This document shows positions 21,362-33,562 of a DNA stretch of 64,000 nucleotides, piece after piece. The stretch lies in the NCBI GenBank assembly GCA_026545765.1, contig JAIFAC010000207.1:62001-126000 (forward strand), read 5' to 3'. The DNA is from Plantago major (taxonomy: Eukaryota; Streptophyta; Magnoliopsida; Lamiales; Plantaginaceae). Within the stretch, counting starts at the first letter, position 1. Each line of letters opens with the position of its first letter. Position numbers and translations under genes: made by a program. The notes under the pieces were generated by a model, which did no database searches, had not been told where the DNA came from, and saw only the letters and a list, made by a program, of their open reading frames with translations.

Positions 21362-24241
21362 ATGTCCGAGAGTGATAGCCAAAATCGATCCGAGGCTGAG
21401 GGATATGACTCCGAGGCGATATCCTTAACCGATAGCTCCGAGGAGATTGAGATTTTGGATGATGACGAAGTACTGGAGGTGGAGCAAGCGCCCTATCCGA
21501 GTCGGGAAGAGCCCGAGGTAAGTTCCTTACTTCGGTTAGTTGTTCCAGATTCTGGTCCTCCGAGGCGTCCGGATTACCTGCGAGTGTCGCATGTGCAGGT
21601 TATTGTAGCGGCTCAAGAGACAAGCTCGCGGGTTATAGGAACTCGTCGCCCGGGCCGCCAGAATCAACTTCCTAGAGATCCGAACTTTAATTCGCACCTA
21701 GGTTATAACTTTAGGAGTAATCCTAATCGAGTCCGCTCGTTCCGGATCCGCAGCGCCAACTATCGAGGAAGTGCATGATACATCAAGCACCTCCCAATTT
21801 GAGCATCTTCAAGAGGGCGAGGAGGATCGTGTGTTGTCGCCTATTCGGACTGTTGTAGAGTTAGCGTCCTCATCCGAGGAAGATGAGGCGGAAGAAGGTG
21901 TGCGGGGCGAAGATTCTGGTTCCGAGGAGGAAGAAGGTGCAGAGCCATCCGCTAATGTGCTCCGTGTGGAAACTTCCGGGCAAGCAGGGCCGAGTCGGCA
22001 GGTGGCTGAGGAAGAGCGTCCGGAGAGGCTAAGGAAGGGTGAAGATGTTTTCCAAGTGAAGTTCCTCAGGGGACTGTGTCACTCACCCCGATCTGGAGGG
22101 CGAGTTGAATGAAGATGGTACTCTGCCTACTTGTGCCTCAACCATCCGAGCCGATGAAGTGGATGAGCTCCGGAGGAGATATGAGATCCCGGAGTGTGTG
22201 GAGATTCTCATCCCGGACGAATCTCATGCTTTCTATAATCCGCCTCCGGGCTGCATGTCGGTCTATGAGATAAGTCTCCATTGCGGATGGCGGCTACCGT
22301 CCCGAAGTTTTTGGAGATTTTGAACAGCATGGGCTTGAGTCCGCACCAGATCATCCCCAACTCCCTCGGAAATTTGATGTGCTTCGGAGTCTTATGTAAA
22401 TATAAATGCATCCCGCTTACCTTCGACAATTTCCGCAAATTGTTTAACATTAGTGTAAGTAGTAGGAACACTTGGTTCTATACATTCGTATGTCGCCAGG
22501 CATACACATTTTTTGTTGATCCTTTGTCCTCGTTGGGAATCCAATGGTTCAAGAGGTACATTTTTGTCCGTCCGGCTCTGAAGCCCGGGCAATCCGAAGC
22601 GAAGAGGCCTACATGGCATTTTGAGAAGAAGATCTTCCGGGGGAAACTGCCAGATTGGAAGCCACCGGCTCGGAACATCCCCTTGTGGATGCAAGCATTC
22701 CATCGTAGTCAGGAGCCGGAGAAGTACTTCTTCCGAGGTCTGATATGTCAGCCTCTGCCTTTCTTGGCCGGCTTGTCGAGCCAAGTTTTTGTGATAACAT
22801 GGAAGATTTGAGTAAGTGATTTCTCTCTACCTCTGGTTGGTTGTCCGAGTCGGTTGTCTGTTTGTCGACTATATGATTATCATTTGTAGATTCTTTTGTA
22901 TTTTGCAACTGTGATTCAGATGTGCAGCTTTTTGGTTCGAGTATACGATGTCGACCATGCGGGAGCTGAAGCGTCAGCAAAATGTCAGCAATGGAAGGAG
23001 TTGCGAGGGTTCCTGACCCATTATCAAGATTTCCACCGCATCCCAATGAACGAGCCAAGAAACGCCGGTGTTCCGAGCGGAGGAGTCTCGAGAGTCATGC
23101 GAAGAGGCCCAAACTATCCCTACTCCAGACAAGGGTAAGGTGGTCGGGACTAAGGGCTCGAAGAAGCCTCCGAGATCCGTGTCCCGAGATCCTCCCGCAA
23201 GCGGATCGAGCGATGTAGCTCCAAAAAAGCGCGCCTCCGAAGGTCCGAATCCTCCCGCCAAGAAGGGCAAGGGAAAGGTGGGCGAGGCTCCCGAGCTGGA
23301 TTCGATGCGAAGTTGCTTTGCTGGTTGCTTGAGCCGGAGCATTTCGAGTTAACGCCGCCAACGCAAAGTGAGTTTAAGTTTTCCGTTGGTTTTACATCTT
23401 CTTGTGGTTCGGAGGTATCTAACGCCTCGATGTTTCGCTTTTGTTTTCGCCTTGTCATTGTTGTCAAGCATGCTCCTTGGTGGTCGCCGGAGGGCTACCT
23501 AGAAGAAGATTTAGCTGCAAGAGGCTTCAGCGATTGAAGGCCCCATGCACAAAGACTTCGAGCGCTCAAGAAGGCTATAGTGCTAAACAAGAGGCCGAGT
23601 CGGAGACGCCAAGATGAAAAGTGCCATTCGCCTTTTTGGAGGCCGATTTAAAAGTGCACCAAGATAGTTTCGACGATTTCGTGGCCGCCTCTGACTTTCA
23701 AGGATAAGATGTCAAGGAGCTGGACATAAGGCCGCCCAAGATTTCCTTGATTCGACTCCTACAAGTTTCGCCGAGTCAAAGTATGATGAGGCCCGTCAAG
23801 ATGGGTTTGATGTACCGGAGCAAAGGCTTGAGGAAGGGTTGGATACCGGATGATCAGAACTTGGAGGCGGAGGGGTATCCGCCTTTAAAAATGGAGATGG
23901 CTCGGACTTTGCTCCGGAGGGTGTCTTGATGCGATTTGCTTAAGTGTGAATTTGTGGAGTCGTCTCATGACGAGTCGGAGGGCAAGAAGTACAACCACGG
24001 CGTCCAGATTCTCCCATCCTTCGCCCCTCGGGTGCTCATGTCCAAGGTTTTCGCCTTCGAGGACCACTTGGAGCACAACCGAGATCGCCGATTTGCCGGC
24101 GCCCAAGGCTTTGATCGCGACCTCGACGATGGAGGAGTGTCCGCCTTCCTGAAAGAGGTTGAGGCTCGGAGAGAATGGAGGATAGCCCAACAACAAGGTC
24201 AAGCGCCCGAGAAGGAACGGCGGCCTCTCGCCTCAACCTAG
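21362..24241 (+). pseudogene. antisense gene in element A, Transposase_28-like
   Basis: Opposite in direction to the retrotransposon, this gene starts MSESDSQNRSEAEGYDSE and has a long acidic N-terminal part. A conserved domain at about 22,100-22,620 (with 22,281-22,811 open) contains YEIPECVEI, HAFYNPPPG, GLSPHQIIPNSLGNLMCF and FDNFRKLFN. It resembles the Pfam family 'putative gypsy type transposon' (Transposase_28). The later part is basic (KKGKGKVGE), then charged and helix-prone (SFLKEVEARREWRIAQQ). A likely second intron begins near 22,812. Its function is unknown. Related antisense ORFs are known from Tat-lineage elements such as Grande and Retand. Fossil copy with several breaks. Confidence 0.7.
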
Positions 24242-26950
24242 TTCGTCCGAGCGAAAGGCGTAAAGGAAGACGGGTATGCCCGGTTTTTGTAATAGGTGCC
24301 TCCGCCAAAAAGCAAAGGTTGCTTTTTTCCCATCATCTTTGTTGTACAAACATATACTTATCTTTGATGAATGTTATTGGTCTGGGCCCTTGATGGCTCG
24401 GAACTATTTTTGTTCGAGATATACTATTGTTGATGTTCACATCCTTGCGCTTAACTTCAGATTGCATAGAAATTGCCAACTCGTAGACTCGGATAGTGGG
24501 TTTGGCCCCTTGAGATCCGTACCGCCAGGACCTTAATTTGCCTAATGCGAATTCTCCTTTGCGGGTCTTGGGGGACAATCAACCGTTGTGCCCATCCGAA
24601 TCGGAAGCTATAATAGAAATAAACCGGATCACGAATTGGTTCGGAGCCACGTCTTAGAGTGGCCAGGCTTGCAAGAAAAAGAATCGCCTCGTATCGTGAT
24701 AAGTTAAGACGATTCGGACGTTGTCTTGGTGCGTCTTCCCGAGTCATGCAGACTTGTGAGATAGCGAAAAGATGATCAGCATTAAGTATAGGGTGACTCT
24801 ATACGAATCACAGTTGCTTCGGATGTTGTTATGTTAGCCCCGAGCTTGGTACGTCCGAGTGAGTAGCATAGTCGGTATGCTCAACCGTGTGGACGGATTG
24901 TTGGGTTGGGCCAATGGGAACCGAAGAGCCAGGCCATGTTCGGCCCAAGCCCATTTCCGGTGAATATGGGACACGTGTCCACTTCCAATTGGTCTTCTCT
25001 TTCTATATATACTCCTGCTTTGTACGGCTTTTCAATAAGACATCTTGCCCTTTTATAGTAATCAAAGGTCCGGAGCTCGAGTCCGAGCGGCTGGTGAGCA
25101 TGTTTATGCCATTACTCTCGCCCGTGGTCTCGTCCCAAGGGTTTCTCCGATGCTTCGGAGGTCTATCCGGGCTGGTTCTTCGGTGAGAGTCGTGGAAATC
25201 AGATTGCTCGGAAAGCCAGCCTCAGATCTTTGAGGATACGGTCCGTACCGAGTGAGGCCTAAAATATTTGCCAATCAATTCCTCTGATCGTCAGGCTAAT
25301 CTTCTTTCTCCGGGGCTGTGGTCTATGTTCGTGACTTTTAGCCCTGAAGAGGTAGATTAGCTGGATGGTTCGGGGATCTTCACATAGTTGGTTTTGAATC
25401 TCAATGCGCCCGAGGCATTCCGCTCTGGTTATGTGCCCGGGGGGCGACAAGTCGGCAGAATTGGTTTGATAGAATCCCTTCCAGTATTTCGTGGTTCGGT
25501 CGTAAAAAACCGCCCAAAATGTTGGAAGGCTTTCTATCAAACCTGTTGTGTCTAGTTGTTCGTTTCTCGGATGGAGGGAGGCGTATCCCTTTGAGTAGGT
25601 CTCTTAGGTTGACCTTGAGGATGTGTATCCGAGCAGTTTGGTTTTATTGCAGGACCGTATTTCCGTGATTGAAGGCTCGAGGGAGCTATTTGCAATTTTG
25701 GAAAGGGGTCCCCAACAAGGCCGAGCTTGTTTGAGTCGGATCATTGGGGAGCTCCAAGTAACCTTTTGGTGACTCGCTTGTCTTGCACCTAAGGTCTTTC
25801 GTCCGAGCAATCGGTTTTGTTGGAGCGTTCCGTAATTGAAGGCTCGAGGGAGCGACTTACACTCGAACGGAGTCCCCGACAATGCCGGTCTTGTTGGGAC
25901 TCGGACCAACGGAGCCTCCGGAGTGACTTGTGTTGATCCGACAATCCGGTTTGCCGCTTTCCAAATACTCAACTGGGTATATTCATAGTTTTTGTTATGA
26001 GGCGATCCGGATGGTCAGTGTGCTTCGGAGCTTTCTGTCATTCAGAAGTGATGAAGTATCCTTTCTGGAAGCAATGAATGGCCTAGGTTACATCGTCCGG
26101 CTGCCGTTAAACTTTGGATCGCTCAAGGGGCTTTGAAACCTCACGAAGCGATCAAAGTTCGATGGTATAGTTCCTTCTTCCTTCGAGCGCCACGTATGCA
26201 GCTAATAGTGCCTGTGACAGGTTTGGTTCGCAGACCAGAGTTAGTTAGGAAGCTTTGTAGAAGTAGAAAAGAAATAGAGTGGGAGCTTGTTTTGTAAGCT
26301 TGAGTAGGCTCTTCGACCTCGACTTTGTAAATCTGCACTCGCTTTTAATAAAAGCGATTTGCCTTTGTGAAGGCTCTGACACTGTGATTGGTTAGTCCGA
26401 TCCGGATCACCAGATGATCTAGTTCGGATCGAGTAGTTAAATATTTTCATGGCCCGTTCGAATCATGAGACTCGGAGGTCATGATTATCAACAATGTTTA
26501 TGGAATCACAGTTGTATTGATTTGACGGAAATCGGATTACAACTTGAGGACTTCGAGGCCTTTTTTCAAAAAACAAACAGAAAAAACAGGTCGACAAGAT
26601 AGAGGAAGGTGACAGTCGTTGCCACACTTCTCTAAGTGTAAAACTTTTGGAGATTCTCGCATTCCAAGTTCTCTTCAAGGCCCGCCTTGTTCATCTTCTA
26701 GTTCAAAGCTTCCATTAACTCTTGCCCCAAAGAATATTATATGGTCCTTCCCACTGGGCTTAAGTTTCCCACATGACTTAGTATATCGGCTCTTCCGAGG
26801 ACTAAGTCTCCAACTTGTATGTCCTTGGGAAGGACACGCTATTCAGAAGCTCGAAAGTCATGGCTTGGTACAAGGATGTTGGCCAATGCCTTATCGCTTG
26901 TCTTCAAGGAGCTCAAGGTCGAGATCCTTGAGCTCATTATCAACTGGTTG
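24242..26950. other. long 3' spacer of element A between pol and the antisense gene
   Basis: No recognisable gene. The stretch is moderately GC-rich with many tccgag/cggac words typical of the family, and contains one tandem duplication. Plant Tat elements are known for long variable 3' untranslated regions. Confidence 0.6.
25628..25932. repeat. about 175-bp tandem duplication in the 3' region of A
   Basis: The units at 25,628-25,782 and 25,803-25,932 share ccgagca, gtaattgaaggctcgaggga (or gtgattgaagg) and gtccccgacaa-type blocks in the same order. They are clearly diverged. Similar tandem repeats in Tat 3' regions have been linked to birth of satellite DNA. Confidence 0.6.
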
Positions 26951-26989
26951 TATTGCCGGATTCTCCGCCACCACCGCCTCCGAAGGATG

Positions 26990-28260
26990 ACCGCCGGATC
27001 CATAGACCAAGGAGAAAGGTGTTTCAGGTGGCGGTTCGGCTGCCGCTCGATGCGCCTAAAGGACCGCGCCAAGATCATCCGCCTAACTGCCTTGGGAAGT
27101 TCTCAACCTTTTCTCCAAAATTTTGACTATGGTCTTGTTGGTGGCTTCCACCGCCATTGGCTTGGGGTGGCAACCAAGTAAAGCGTTGTTCTATTTTGAA
27201 GGACTGAAGCCACTCCTTCAGCCTTGACCCAGAAAATTGTGCTCCATTGTCTGAAACTAACACTCGTGGGAGTCCAAACCGGCAGATAATGTTCCTCCAG
27301 ATGAATGTCCGAACTCTGGTTTCGGTGATGGTTGACACTGCTTCGGCTTCGACCCACTTAGTGAAGTACTCTACTGCGACTATCAAGAACTTCTTTTGAT
27401 GTGTTCCTCGCGGAAAGAGACCAACTATGTCTATGCCCCATTGATCAAATGGGCATGCTATGATTGACGGAATCATAGGGTTGGTCGGGCGGTGTGGTAT
27501 GTTGGCATAGTATTGGCAGTCTTCACAGGCGCGGGCGATGTTGGCAGCATCCATGTCGATAGTTGGCCAATAGTATCCTTGCCTTATGATCTTTTGCGCC
27601 AAAGTTCTTCCCCCCGAGTGACTTCCACAACTTCCGGCGTGGATTTCTTCCATTGCTGTTTTCGCCTCTTGAGGATCTAGGCACCTCAGGTGAGTTCCAC
27701 TGTAAGATCTCTTGTAGAGATCTTCTCCCAGAATAAAGTATCTGTTAGCTCGACATTGAATCTTCCTGGCCTCTCTAGGATCCACAGGTAAAGTACCATC
27801 CTTGAGGTAACAGAATATATCGGTCATCCAATTTCTTTCTGTGCTCAAGAGAAATATCTTTCCGTTGGAGTTTGCCAGGGAGGATTCTGCGCGGGTCATT
27901 AGGATGACACTTCTTGTGTCCAAAGCTCCTAAGGCTGAGGCGTACTTGGAGAGGGCATCGGCTTTTTCATTCCACTCTCTGTGAAATTGGTCAAGAGTAA
28001 TTTCTTCAAAGTGCTCAACCTCTTTCTTGAGGAGCTCCAAGTATTTGATCATATTAGGTCCTTTGGCGGTAAAGGACCCGGAGAACTCGGATTGTACGAG
28101 CTGAGAGTCCGTGTAGGCTTTGATCCTTTTTACCCGAAGGGCTCTCGCCATTCTTAGGCCGGTGATAAGTGCTTCATACTCGGCCTCGTTGTTCGTCACT
28201 TTGAAGTTGAGAGTGATGGCATTTAACTTGGCTCCTTCAGACTTTCAAGAAAATTCCTAT
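26990..28260 (-). pseudogene. integrase and second RNase H of element A
   Basis: Reading leftward from 28,199, NNEAEYEALITGLRMAR and AYTDSQLVQSEFSGSF mark an archaeal-type RNase H. This is the second RNase H that distinguishes Tat elements. It is followed by the integrase zinc-binding region (HAGSCGSHSGGRT to CEDCQYYAN) and the catalytic core with FDQWGIDIVG and LVSDNGAQFSG. Integrase inserts the element DNA into the chromosome. Fossil copy. Confidence 0.85.
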
Positions 28261-29890
28261 TCCTCCCACCGTCCGGTTGATGATCCATCCACTTGTAATG
28301 TCCAACATTCTCTGCTTCCTCCTTTCCTTCCATAGTGGGAGTGAGTGCTTTCACCTCGCTTGTCGGAAGATGCAGTTGTTGAGGTATTGAGTTCTTCGTC
28401 CAAAAGAAACATGTGCCTCACCCTTAGTGAATCATCCATAGGTTGGTAGTTTTCAGTCATAGGCTGAATGCTACCTCTCTGTGTCTCCTCTGCTTCTTTC
28501 TCTCCACCTGATTCCTTGATTAGGGCAATCGCCGCCTGACTAGCCTTTTCCTGGAAATTTTCGTTCTCCTTTTCTGCCTTCTCTGGATAGTCTACCAGGA
28601 AGTCGGCCAGAACTTGTGCTTTCTTGGCAGATGGGGCTTGATACCCAATATCATACTCACTTAGCTCAATAGCCCATTTGGAGAGGCGTCCTGACTGATC
28701 CGGTTTTTCCAAGACATGTTTGAGTGGCTCATTGGTAAGGACTACAATCCGATGCGATTTGAAGTAAGGCTTTAGTCGCCGTGCAGTGTAAACCAGTGCG
28801 AAGGCGAGCTTCTCAATTTTGACATATCTGGCCTCGGAGCCTACAAGAGCTTTGCTCAAATAGTAAATTGGTAAATGCTCGTTGTCTTGTAGCCGTACCA
28901 GTACAAAACTTATTGCTTCATCAGTGGTGGCCAAATAGAGGTAAAGAGTTTCATCCTCCATGGGTTTAGATGTATAGGCGAGAGGAGATACTTTTTCAAG
29001 TTTTCCAGGGCCTCTTCGCACTCCTTTGTCCACTCGAACTTATTTCCTTTTCGTAAGATCTTGAAGAAGGGAAGGTTCTTCTCGGCGGACCTTGAGATAA
29101 AACAGCTTAGCGCCATCACCTTTCCTAGAAGCTTCTGAACTTCATTGATGGTCTTGGGCTGTGGCAGATCTATGATTGCCTTTATCTTTTCTGGGTTAGC
29201 ACTGATGCCTCTTTCTATGACCATGTAGCCAAGGAATTTTCCTCCTTTTACCCCGAAAGTGCACTTTTCAGGGTTCAGCTTCATTCCATATTTCCGGAGA
29301 ATAGAAAAGCAATTGTTGAGGTGTTCGATGTGCTCCTCTTCAGTCTTGCTTTTCACAAGCATGTCATCCACATAGACTTCCATGGTTTTTCCCAATTCTT
29401 CCTTGAACATCTTATTTACCAACTGGTAAGTAGCTCCTGCGTTCGAGGCCAAAAGGCATGACCTTGAAGCAATAGACTCCTCCGCAAAGAATGCCGCTTT
29501 CTTGATGTCTTCGAGCCATCCTAATTTGGTAGAAGCCTTGGTATGCATCCATGAAGCTTAGAAGTGCACATCCTGCAGTGGAATCGACCAAATTGGTCTA
29601 TGCGTGGCAATGGATAGGATCTTTCGACAAAACTTGTTGAGTCCGGTGAAGTTGCACATTCTCCACTTTCCTGGAGCTTTTTCGACGAGGACCACGTTGT
29701 AGACCCAATCAGAGTATCTGACTTCTTCGATATGACCTGCTTTCATCAATTTGTCAACCTCCCCTGCTATGATAGCATCCTCAACTGGTCCGAAGTCTTT
29801 CCTCTTTTGTGGATGTGCTTGATCGTAGGATCCATGTTCGACGGTGAATCGTGATCCTTGGGTCTATCCTTTGAGATCATCTGCTCCAAG
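28257..29890 (-). pseudogene. reverse transcriptase and RNase H of element A
   Basis: The reverse transcriptase active site VYVDDMLVKSK lies near 29,370, followed by MKLNPEKCTFGVKGGKFLGY. The connection/RNase H region follows, with HLPIYYLSKALVGSEARY and SKWAIELSEYDIGYQAPSAK. Upstream, HIEEVRYSDWVYNVVLVEKA (29,690-29,749) is the usual start of the domain. Fossil copy with a few breaks. Confidence 0.88.
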
Positions 29891-30990
29891 CAAAGATGTC
29901 GCGATTGTCCGGCGGCGTAATGAGCTTCACTTATTTCAGACTCATCTCCGCTCCAATCCGAGTTGTTCTTCCGGATTTCCTTCACCGCTTGGACCTCTTT
30001 CAAGGCTTCATGGGATTCTATTCTAGCTGTCTTGGGGAACTTTTCTCTGAATGATCCAATACCGATCTCTTCCTTTGGTGGAGTTAGAGTAATGGGAGAA
30101 TGGCTAAGAGGGCCCTTAGTGACCGAAAGGACAGGTTCATGGCCCTCCGTCGACATGATGTAACACTCCTGTGCTTCTCGATGTTGCCCATTTCTTCCCC
30201 ACGCTGCTCGGGGTTGGAAATTTCACCTGTGTGTAGGGAGGAGCAATTGCTCAATTGGTTAAGTCCCATGCCCAAGATCGCGTTATAGTCGAAGGTGCTA
30301 TCTACTACCACAAAGAGGATAGTCCGGTCACTCTTGTGAAAGTGCCCATGGAGACTTGCAGTGGTATACTTCCAATGGGACGATTTACGTAGCCTCCAAA
30401 ACCTACTAATGAGGTATATACTCGTCCATATTGTATTTGCCTGATGCATTTGCTCAACAATCCTTTTGGATAGGACATTGGAGGAGCTTCTGTGTCGATT
30501 AGTACTTTGTGACTTTGTAAGTGGCAATCACTAGAGAAACAACCAAAGGGACATCGGGTCCTCGAGATCTCCTCCGCCAGATGTTGGTGGGGATTTCGCT
30601 ATCGTCAAAGGTGATCGATTTGTGCCTTTCAAGGTCAGTGGACCGTAAGTTCCACGTTGTTTCTTAAGTGTTGTGCGGTCCTTTCCCTTGCATTTCGCTA
30701 TCTCCCCGTTGGTCCTCCTGCAATGGCGCTGATAACCCCAATCGTAAGGGAGGTTTTCATTTCGCCCTTCGTGGTACCCTTGATACCTTTGGGCTGACGA
30801 GGTGGGATTTCAGGAGGTGGTGGTAAAGATCCTCGGAGGTTCGTAACCACGCCTCTCTTCTTTGCTCATTCCTTCTATGCCCGAGGGCTCTTCTTCGCTG
30901 GTTCTTTCAACTTCCCACTTCTCACTAGTCTTTCAATTTCGCTTTAATTGGATGCAATCCTCGGATGACCTTTCGCTTGTGGAACCTACA
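29767..30990 (-). pseudogene. protease region of element A
   Basis: The stretch FDYNAILGMGLNQL (30,270-30,310) is the C-terminal block of a retroviral-type aspartic protease in this lineage. The adjacent frames follow the order seen in B's protease and pol lead-in. Fossil copy, badly worn. Confidence 0.6.
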
Positions 30991-31030
30991 GACTCTTTAG
31001 AGAATTTACTCTTCTTGCCCTTCGATGTGT

Positions 31031-32560
31031 TTAGGCCATTGATATCCAAGTCCTTCTCAACAATAGAAGCCAAGATGTCGGATCTCGGCATTGAGTATGT
31101 ATACTCGGCGTACCTTCCGGTGGAGTTCTTTCTCTATGGAATTCTTTTTTGTCCCTGAGATCTCTTTTTTGCTCGAACTTCCCTTGACGAGGAGGGAGTT
31201 CCTGTCGTACTTGTTCTTTTCCCTTCTTGAACCCTGCTCTTATCGGGACATTCCTTCCGTAATCTTCTCCATACAGGACTCCTTCGCAGATTTCTTCCAA
31301 GTAGTTTTCAGTGGTGATCTCCTCATTCGAAAGCTTCCTTCTAAGCTCATCATTATAAGTGTTGGCATATAGGTGTCGGACCCGCTCTTTGATGCTATGA
31401 GGCTCACATTGTCAGACGTGAAGCGATCAAAGAAGGTTCCGAGGTCCTCATGCTCTTCCGGATTATGCTCGCCAGTGCTCAACTCGACCTCTTCCTTCTT
31501 TTTGCTTTCTCAAACCTTTTCAAGAAAAGGGAGGCAACGTGATAGGATTTGATGGAACCATTAGGTAGTGAGGTCCACCAATCCATTGCTTCTCCAAAGA
31601 GTGTGGTGGAAAAGTTGAGAGCTTTCATGTTATCGTTGAGACCATTGCTTTCCATCTTACTCTCGTATCTAGTAAGATGCCCTACAGGGCAAGTATCTCC
31701 ATAGTAATGCTCAAGGTTTGGGATAACACCGCGGGCGCTTTTCTTTTTCGATTTCATCGCACGTAGGGTTGGGAGTTTTAACTACCACCTTCTCATGTGC
31801 TTTGACCATCCTGTTCAAGGTGGCGATTTGTGTTTCCAAGGCCTTCTGTTGGAGGTAGATCTGCTCAGCTGTCAATCTTTCACCAGTTCTGGGGTTATGG
31901 CTACATCTGGAGGGAGATCATCGATTGGAACAATCGGGGTGCTTTCTGCCATTTGATCTCTAAGCACTTGTTGTTGAGCTCCTCGCCGACTGGTTCCCAC
32001 TTCGTCTACTCGCGGCACTTCTGGACTTCTTCCTCGTTGTTCATGAGAAGCAGCGGATCTCCTATTGAGAAGATGTCTCAGATCTTCCGTTGAGCTTCTC
32101 CCCAGCCTTTGTTGGATTGGGTGCTCATTTCTTGATTGCGCAGTTCACTTGCCTTGGGATGGTGTGTGGGTGGGTGAGGAGAGGCTGGAGGTTGTTTGAT
32201 CCAAAGCACCCTTGAATAGTGGTGAGTAAGAGGCCAAACTGATTCTCATTCATTCCGAATTCACTAGGACGAATGATCTGTCCATTCGGGAGGGTAAAGT
32301 TTCTACCTGGGGGAGGACCATGTGTTCCTGACGGAGGAACCTGTCCTTCGTCCCCAAGTGTCTGGACCTCATCGGTGGATTAGTGGCTCTTTCCCAGAAG
32401 AAAGACTAGCGGTGTGGCCATCGCTTGGATCATCTACTACTTCTCTTGTTAAGACTCTTGTTACTCCCCCTCTTCTAGTGGGAGGTCTCCCCCTTTGTCT
32501 TGGAGCAGGCGTACCAATGGCAGTGGCGTTGGTTCTGGCGGACCTTCTTGTTCTTGCCAT
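31031..32560 (-). pseudogene. gag of element A
   Basis: It starts at MARTRRSARTNATAIG (32,560). The capsid-like block FSTTLFGEAMDWWTSLPNGS lies at about 31,560-31,640, followed by KRFEKAKRRKR and EEICEGVLYGEDYGRNVPIR. It matches B's gag block by block. Fossil copy with several breaks. Confidence 0.75.
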
Positions 32561-32590
32561 TGCTGAAGAGAACGGGACTTTTTGTAAAGT

Positions 32591-32608
32591 TTCCCACAGA
32601 CGGCGCCA
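32591..32608 (-). other. primer-binding site of element A
   Basis: TGGCGCCGTCTGTGGGAA on the minus strand, three bases inside the LTR. Identical in sequence and position to element C. Confidence 0.82.
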
Positions 32609-32611
32609 AAA

Positions 32612-33557
32612 TGTTGAGGGTTTAACTCCCCAACTACTTAGATTTATTTAACTCTTCGAAATGGTGCCCAAGGTAAGGATCTCCTCGCTAGGTGAGAACC
32701 AAAGCGTGGGAACCAATGACCATACTCCTGAGACCGCACACTTGAGTGGGGGGATGCCGGTTTGCTAAGTGTCAAACCGGGATGAGACTTTACTTGAGAG
32801 TGACTGAGGATCAACTCTGTATAATGCTCGTGATGTGACTAGCGAGATGACTTGTTCGAAGTGACTTACTTGAGGTTCCTTGATTATTGGGATATGTGCC
32901 TTATTTATAGGCTATCATCAAAATGGAAGGCCTTGCTAGGATTGCGCCATGTGTACGGCTAGGATTGAGCCACCAATGCTAAGATGAAGCCCATAGCCCA
33001 ATAATGAAGCTTTAGCCCATGCCATCTTGGGCTTTAGGGGTAGTTTGGCCATTATTGGGAGAGTTCTTGAGGATGTGACAGAGTCTGCCGAGGTCCCAAG
33101 TTTGGAGAGGTCGGTCCGGATGTCTGATCCGGACAGTACCTGGTTGTTAACTGAGGAAGTTCTCCTGTGTGTCCAACTCTTCCGATTCGGAGCTCCTGGG
33201 TTCGGACATCTCACTCTTTGGTGCCCACTTGCTTGGTAGCCTTATAAGATGGTCATGCTGGATCCGAGTTGGCATCCGTATCGGAGTCCTTGGGTCGGAG
33301 AGGGTGCTGACTTAGCACCATGCTCCTTTCCCGGGGAGGCTCGGACCAAGGTGGGTCGGACCTATGGTTCCGGGTCGGGCCTTGCAGGTCCGAATCCTTT
33401 GTCCCTTTTTTTTAGGGTGGGTCGGACCATAGATGGTCTGCCCGGATCGGACCAATGGCTCGGGCCTAAGTGCCTCGGATCCATTGGATGACTTGGGATG
33501 TCTTAGGATTCGCTCCTAGGTCCTTTATGACGGATTGGACATATTTCCGTATCAACA
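32612..33557 (-). repeat. 5' LTR of element A (right)
   Basis: 946 bp, bounded by TG and CA, adjacent to the primer-binding site. It is followed directly by the cgctg target duplication and then by the resumed pol sequence of element B. Confidence 0.92.
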
Positions 33558-33562
33558 CGCTG
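33558..33562. repeat. target-site duplication of element A, right copy
   Basis: cgctg, identical to 19,364-19,368. B's reverse transcriptase continues immediately after it. Confidence 0.85.

Larger units (their letters stand above)
19369..33557 (-). mobile_element. Tat-type Ty3/gypsy retrotransposon A, nested in B
   Basis: A 14.2-kb minus-strand element with both LTRs, a primer-binding site (32,591-32,608), gag, protease, reverse transcriptase, RNase H, a second RNase H and integrase. A long 3' region carries an antisense gene (on the plus strand here) and a polypurine tract beside the left LTR. All expected parts of a Tat element are present in order, so the layout looks whole, but the frames carry a moderate number of breaks. 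The LTRs are very similar by eye, which points to recent insertion. Confidence 0.92.

Noticed and set aside
27075-28199. The 374-residue minus-strand frame as a host RNase H or integrase-like gene
   Set aside because: It joins RNase H and integrase motifs in the order expected for Tat pol and lies inside element A.
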